From Alphaproteobacteria bacterium (lineage in GTDB: Bacteria > Pseudomonadota > Alphaproteobacteria > JAEULC01), in NCBI GenBank assembly GCA_020851015.1, contig JADZDN010000264.1:1-11490 (forward strand): DNA of 11,490 nt. The letters run 5' to 3'. Made by a program: the position numbers and the translations under genes. Below the pieces are notes generated by a model, which saw only the letters and a list, made by a program, of their open reading frames with translations, did not search any database and was not told the DNA's origin. Positions 8,701 through 11,490 of the stretch are shown in pieces. Positions within the stretch are counted from its first letter, which is position 1. Every line of letters begins with the position of its first letter.

Positions 8701-8834
8701 TCGGGGTCGTCCAGCTGTGCGGTGACTTCACGCCAGCGCGCGAGGCCCAGCTGGGCCCGCGACCGATCGGCGACACGCGGCCACGACGACGGGGCTGTGC
8801 TTGGAAAGGCCATGGCTGGATCGGTGATGTCCAT
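5790..8834 (-). CDS. glnE: GlnE, bifunctional glutamine synthetase adenylyltransferase / adenylyl-removing enzyme
   Basis: GlnE controls glutamine synthetase by adding AMP to, or removing it by phosphorolysis from, a conserved tyrosine, under PII and glutamine control. The 1014-residue product has the two expected nucleotidyltransferase halves. The N-terminal adenylyl-removase half has GMGKLGAYELNYSSDIDL (D206, D208) and the later TDLRLRPDPG element. The C-terminal adenylyltransferase half has GKLGAREMTVASDLDL (D729, D731) and VDMRLRPSG at 779-787. Both active sites look intact, so both activities are expected. The ATG at 8834 gives the longest form; M8 (ATG at 8813) is an alternative, and neither has a clear Shine-Dalgarno. 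Codons 46-110 are visibly richer in A/T-ending codons than the rest. The gene heads an operon with bcp and DUF455. Confidence 0.96.
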   Translation of the reverse strand: MDITDPAMAFPSTAPSSWPRVADRSRAQLGLARWREVTAQLDDPDVAQFARAMADQASGRALLDPLFANSPFLGDCLLSDAAFLGTILERGPNQILTTILAGLRQDLFLDADRAQLMRALRKAKRRAALTIGLADIFATWDLEQVTNALTGFAEAALSAAVAHLLRKTAATGAFALPHPEDPERDSGLVVLGMGKLGAYELNYSSDIDLILLYDREKLQGADDDRIHSAFVRLARELVAIMEERTADGYVLRTDLRLRPDPGVTPLAIPVTVAESYYGSVGQNWERAAMIKARPVAGDREAARQFLGHIRPFIWRRHLDFAAIQDIHSIKRQIAAHRGGHAVAIKGHNIKLGRGGIREIEFIAQTLQLIWGGREPALRVAPTCQALTLMADHGKLERAVAVDLIAAYRFLRRLEHRLQMVDDKQTHAMPADDAGIAQVAAFMAFDDPAAFTAALEGHLRTVERRYAHLFETAPTLGAAVDAEGDTVLGNLVFTGAENDPDTLATLKRLGFSDPPSVADRVRSWHHGRFRAMRSARARELLTELMPGLLAALGRTAEPDRAFARFDEFLGLLPAGVQILSLFQSNPALLDLVADIMGSAPMLAEQLARNPILLDGVLGAGFAADVPPRAELEAELDRMLERAEDFQDVLDLCRRWSNDHKFHLGLRMLRGQSDAHAAGPAMTELAEIAIDRLLGRIAADFMRAHGRFGDAELAVVALGKLGAREMTVASDLDLIFVYGDTAAEASDGPKPLPSMVYFARLSQRLITALTAPTAEGKLYDVDMRLRPSGNQGPIASAIGGFRRYQESDAWTWEHMALSRARPIAGPPALRAAIEAVIRDALTRPRDADKLVLDVADMRARMAREFRARDLFDVKHARGGLVDCDFIAQYLQLRHAHADPAVLDPNTCTAFRKLARAGKLDHATAEDLIEATALWHRVQGLLRLTVGDASVRDAPVGVRRALALAGRVGGLEALEARMRALAEKVTSAFEALIERPAAAIRAARPEGETKGHEEKSE
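5801..5807 (-). promoter_or_regulatory. bcp ribosome binding site inside the glnE 3' end
   Basis: GAGGAGA on the minus strand lies 7 nt before the bcp ATG at 5793 and is embedded in the last codons of glnE, which encode the acidic GHEEKSE tail. It decides the short 155-residue Bcp start over the longer in-frame start and suggests Bcp can be made at a higher rate than GlnE by independent initiation. Confidence 0.75.
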
Positions 8835-8921
8835 CGGCGTTATTTATCGCAGGACGCTTGCGCGGGCCACCCTGGCACGTGCGCGCATGGCCGGCGCATC
8901 CCATACGAGGCGGCGCGGCGC
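8835..8921. promoter_or_regulatory. Divergent glnE / YhdP-like intergenic region
   Basis: This 87-bp gap separates two outward-reading genes and must carry promoters for both unless one is driven from elsewhere. On the minus strand TGC followed by GATAAA (8843-8848 on the plus strand) reads like an extended -10 box; no good -35 is present. For the plus-strand gene I see a weak GAGG (8907-8910), 11 nt before the GTG at 8922, and no convincing promoter hexamers. A TGGCAC at 8873-8878 looks like half a sigma-54 site but lacks the second element at the required spacing. Confidence 0.45.
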
Positions 8922-11490
8922 GTGACGAAGCGCAATCCGCTGATCCTGCTGGAACTGGTCGCCGCCGCAGCCGCCGCGCTGTCGGTGCTGGCCGGGATGG
9001 CCTTCTTCCTGCTGTCGATGGGGCCGATCCCGCTCGAATTCCTCACCCCCTACATCGAAAGCGCGCTTAGCCCCCGGGGCGGCCCGGTGACGGTCCGCAT
9101 CGGCGCCACCAAGCTTACCTGGGACGGCTGGCAGCGGCCGGTCGACGTCCGCGCGCAGAAGGTGCGCATCCTCAATCCGACCGGCGTGGAACTTGCCACG
9201 CTCGACGAAGTCTCGATCGGCCTCAGCTTCCCCGGCCTGCTGCGCGGCCTGGTCGCGCCGAGCAGCCTGGACATCCACAAGCCGACCGTGCGGCTCACGC
9301 GCGCGAACGACGGGCATTTCGAATTCGGTCTCGGCGACAGCGGCGGCGGCCAGCAATCGGCGCTGCAGCAGTTGATCGAGGGGCTGCTGGCGCCGCCCAA
9401 TCCCGCGGTGGCGTCCGGCTATCTCGAGCGCGTGTCGATTTCCGAGGCGACGCTGACTCTGGATGACCAGCTCCTCGAGATGTCGTGGAAGGCGCGCGAC
9501 ACGACCGTCGAACTGCTGCGCGGCGAAGGCAGCATCGCGGCCGCCTTCCAGGTGACGTTCCTGGTCGACGACCAGCCGGCCGCGCTGCGCGGCAAGGTGA
9601 ACTACTCGCTGGCGAGCGAGACGACCGACGTAGCGGTCGAATTCGCCGATTTCGTTCCGGCGCGCTTCGCCCGCGGCTCGCCGACGCTCGAGCGACTCGC
9701 CGCGCTCGACATGCCGATCAGCGGCACGGCCGACCTGCGGCTGCTGCCGACGGGCATGGTCGACCGCATCAATTTCGACCTCAACGGCGGCCGCGGCCGG
9801 CTGAACGTCCGCGAACTGGGCACCGGCCAGGTCGACGTCGTCGCGGCGCGGGTGGTAGGCAAGGTCGAGCAGCAGCTTTCGATCTGCATTCTCGAGAACA
9901 TGTATTTCGACCTGGGCGGCCCGAACCTTTCCGCCGCCGCGGTCGTCAGCAGGATCACCGACCAGCCCGAGGTCAAGGTCAACGTCATCGCGCGCCGGCT
10001 GGGCGTCGCCGATATCGACCGGCTGTGGCCCGGGCCGGCGCGTCCCGACTTGCGGGATTGGCTGCGCGCGCACGTGCGCACGGGCCGCGCCGACGAGACC
10101 ACGCTGTCGGTCGCGGGTCGGGTCGTCGACCGCGCCTTCGAGCCGGATCCGCGGATGTTCCGGATGGAGACGCGCTTCAGCGGCGTCAGCAGCGAGGCGG
10201 GCGACGGGTTGCTGCTGCAGGACATCGCCGGCAACGCCAAGATCGGCCACGAGCAGCTCGAGCTCAACGTGACCGGCGCCACGGCCTATTGGAGCCGGGC
10301 GAGCCTGCCGCCGATGACCGATATCAAGGCGCGCGCGGCGCTGGTGCCCAACCGGCGCGCCGACCTGTTCATCGCCGAGGCCAAGTTCGGCGGCCTGGCG
10401 CTGTCGGACGCCAAGATCAGCGTGCAGGGGCTTGACCAGCAGGTCTACGAGGTGAACGGCGACGCCGTTGCGCGCGGCCCCGCCGGGCGCTTCCTCGCGC
10501 TGATGCAGAAGGCGGAGCTGGGCGGGCTCGGCGACACCGGGATCGATCCGGCGACGGTCAAGGGCGACGTGGCGGCGCGCACCCTGTTCCGTTTCGACTG
10601 GGGCCCGAAATTCAACGCCGACCGCATTCAGCGCTCCGCCGCCGCCCGCATCGCCGGACTGGCGATCCCCGCGGGGCCGATGGGGCTCGCGGTCAGCGAC
10701 GGCGATCTGAGCTTCGAATACGACGCTCGCGACATCAAGATGAACGGGCCGCTGCGGCTGAACGGCGCGCCGGTCACGCTCGATCTGCGCCACACGCTCG
10801 CCGGGCCGACCCGCGACCGCACGCATCTGCACCTCGTCGGCACCCTCAGCGACGAGCAGCGCCGCCTCCTGGGCCTGGGGATGGAGAAGCAGGTTTCCGG
10901 CCCGGTCGATTTCGACGTCGACGTTACCCGTTCGGACCCGACCGTCACGACCGCGAGCGCGCGGCTGAAGCTCGACCGCTCGCGCGTGAAGCTGCAGCAG
11001 ATCTACTGGGAGAAGCCGGCGGGCCAGCCGGGCAACGTCAACTTCAATCTGACCCTGCGCAAGGACAAGCCGGCCGAGATCTCCGATTTCGTCGCCAGCG
11101 GCGGCGGCCTGAAGGCCGAGGGGCGCGCCTGGCTCAAGGCCGGCACGCCGAACATCGACCGCATGGCGCTCGACACGCTGGAATTCGGGGGGCGCGAGGG
11201 AACCAAGGTGCAGGCCGAATTCGTGCGCCAGCCCGAGGGCGGATGGAAGGTGAACCTGGCCGGCGAGCAGCTCAATCTGCAGCCCTATATCGACGACCCC
11301 GACATCCTGCTGGACTTCCCGCTGACGGTGAACACGCAGCTCCGCCGCCTGCGGCTCGACGCGCGCAAGTCGCTGCACGACGTGCGCATGTCGGCGGCGT
11401 TCGGCGGCAAGTACTGGGACTCGCTGGTGATCGACTCCAAGCTCGAGAACAGCAGCGAGCTGGTCGTGCGCTACATCCCGATGGGCGAGC
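8922..11490 (+). CDS. YhdP-like DUF3971/AsmA-superfamily envelope protein (partial)
   Basis: YhdP, TamB and YdbH are AsmA-superfamily proteins anchored in the inner membrane that form long beta-rich bridges and help carry phospholipids to the outer membrane (known from E. coli). The first 856 residues are present and the frame is open to the right edge. A short basic N-terminus is followed by one transmembrane helix (about residues 7-34). A long periplasmic region rich in alternating hydrophobic beta-strand patterns follows, with a DUF3971-like segment around residues 369-395 (LWPGP at 368-372, DWLRAHV at 379-385). Family proteins usually exceed 1000 residues, so the C-terminal AsmA-like part is probably cut off. 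GTG at 8922 is the first plausible start; its ribosome binding site is weak. DUF3971/YhdP is my best match by pattern; a more general AsmA-like protein is the alternative. Confidence 0.85.
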   Translation, partial: MTKRNPLILLELVAAAAAALSVLAGMAFFLLSMGPIPLEFLTPYIESALSPRGGPVTVRIGATKLTWDGWQRPVDVRAQKVRILNPTGVELATLDEVSIGLSFPGLLRGLVAPSSLDIHKPTVRLTRANDGHFEFGLGDSGGGQQSALQQLIEGLLAPPNPAVASGYLERVSISEATLTLDDQLLEMSWKARDTTVELLRGEGSIAAAFQVTFLVDDQPAALRGKVNYSLASETTDVAVEFADFVPARFARGSPTLERLAALDMPISGTADLRLLPTGMVDRINFDLNGGRGRLNVRELGTGQVDVVAARVVGKVEQQLSICILENMYFDLGGPNLSAAAVVSRITDQPEVKVNVIARRLGVADIDRLWPGPARPDLRDWLRAHVRTGRADETTLSVAGRVVDRAFEPDPRMFRMETRFSGVSSEAGDGLLLQDIAGNAKIGHEQLELNVTGATAYWSRASLPPMTDIKARAALVPNRRADLFIAEAKFGGLALSDAKISVQGLDQQVYEVNGDAVARGPAGRFLALMQKAELGGLGDTGIDPATVKGDVAARTLFRFDWGPKFNADRIQRSAAARIAGLAIPAGPMGLAVSDGDLSFEYDARDIKMNGPLRLNGAPVTLDLRHTLAGPTRDRTHLHLVGTLSDEQRRLLGLGMEKQVSGPVDFDVDVTRSDPTVTTASARLKLDRSRVKLQQIYWEKPAGQPGNVNFNLTLRKDKPAEISDFVASGGGLKAEGRAWLKAGTPNIDRMALDTLEFGGREGTKVQAEFVRQPEGGWKVNLAGEQLNLQPYIDDPDILLDFPLTVNTQLRRLRLDARKSLHDVRMSAAFGGKYWDSLVIDSKLENSSELVVRYIPMGE

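Noticed and set aside
8873..8887. Sigma-54-like TGGCAC element in the glnE intergenic region
   Set aside because: Sigma-54 sites need GG and GC separated by exactly 10 bp. Here the dinucleotide at that spacing is CA, and GC occurs one base too early. It is tempting because glnE is a nitrogen gene, but it does not fit.
8844..11378. Minus-strand 844-codon open frame opposite the YhdP-like gene
   Set aside because: Its composition resembles the other shadows, and the plus strand encodes a coherent signal-anchor and AsmA-like protein.

Overview
The window is strongly GC-rich, uses GC-ending codons and has six protein genes with no RNA genes, mobile elements, CRISPR arrays or phage remnants. Gene content and order (divergent mrp | hflK-hflC-degP, then DUF455-bcp-glnE on the minus strand and a divergent YhdP-like gene) point to a free-living alphaproteobacterium, probably in or near Rhodospirillales. 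That placement is inferred from protein character and gene order; no 16S rRNA gene is present to test it. It looks like ordinary chromosomal housekeeping DNA, not an accessory island.

Layout. 1-661 (minus) is the N-terminal 220 residues of an Mrp/ApbC Fe-S carrier ATPase, cut by the window edge. A 214-bp divergent intergenic region follows. It carries a 7-bp dyad just upstream of the mrp ribosome binding site. On the plus strand hflK (876-2009) and hflC (2006-2902) are coupled by an ATGA overlap, and degP (3041-4522) follows after 138 bp containing a promoter-like element. degP converges on a minus-strand operon that reads glnE (8834-5790) -> bcp (5793-5326, ATGA overlap) -> DUF455 ferritin-like gene (5318-4533, 7-bp gap). 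Only 10 bp separate the degP and DUF455 stop codons. A perfect 8-bp hairpin lies within the end of the DUF455 gene. Divergent from glnE, across 87 bp, a GTG-started YhdP/DUF3971 (AsmA-like) gene begins at 8922 and runs off the right edge.

How the genes may work together. HflK/HflC form the inner-membrane SPFH complex that controls the FtsH protease, and DegP is the periplasmic protease/chaperone. Together they form an envelope protein quality-control block. GlnE sets glutamine synthetase activity by adenylylation and deadenylylation. It is cotranscribed with a thiol peroxidase (Bcp) and a putative diiron ferritin-like protein of unknown function, so a nitrogen-status enzyme shares an operon with redox or oxygen-linked proteins. 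The YhdP-like protein belongs to the family that moves phospholipids between inner and outer membranes.

I found no clear undescribed system. The items most worth a second look are the uncharacterised DUF455 protein and its operon context, the hairpin at the convergent junction, the dyad in the mrp leader, the AT-richer codon patch near the start of glnE, and the possibly leaderless glnE start.
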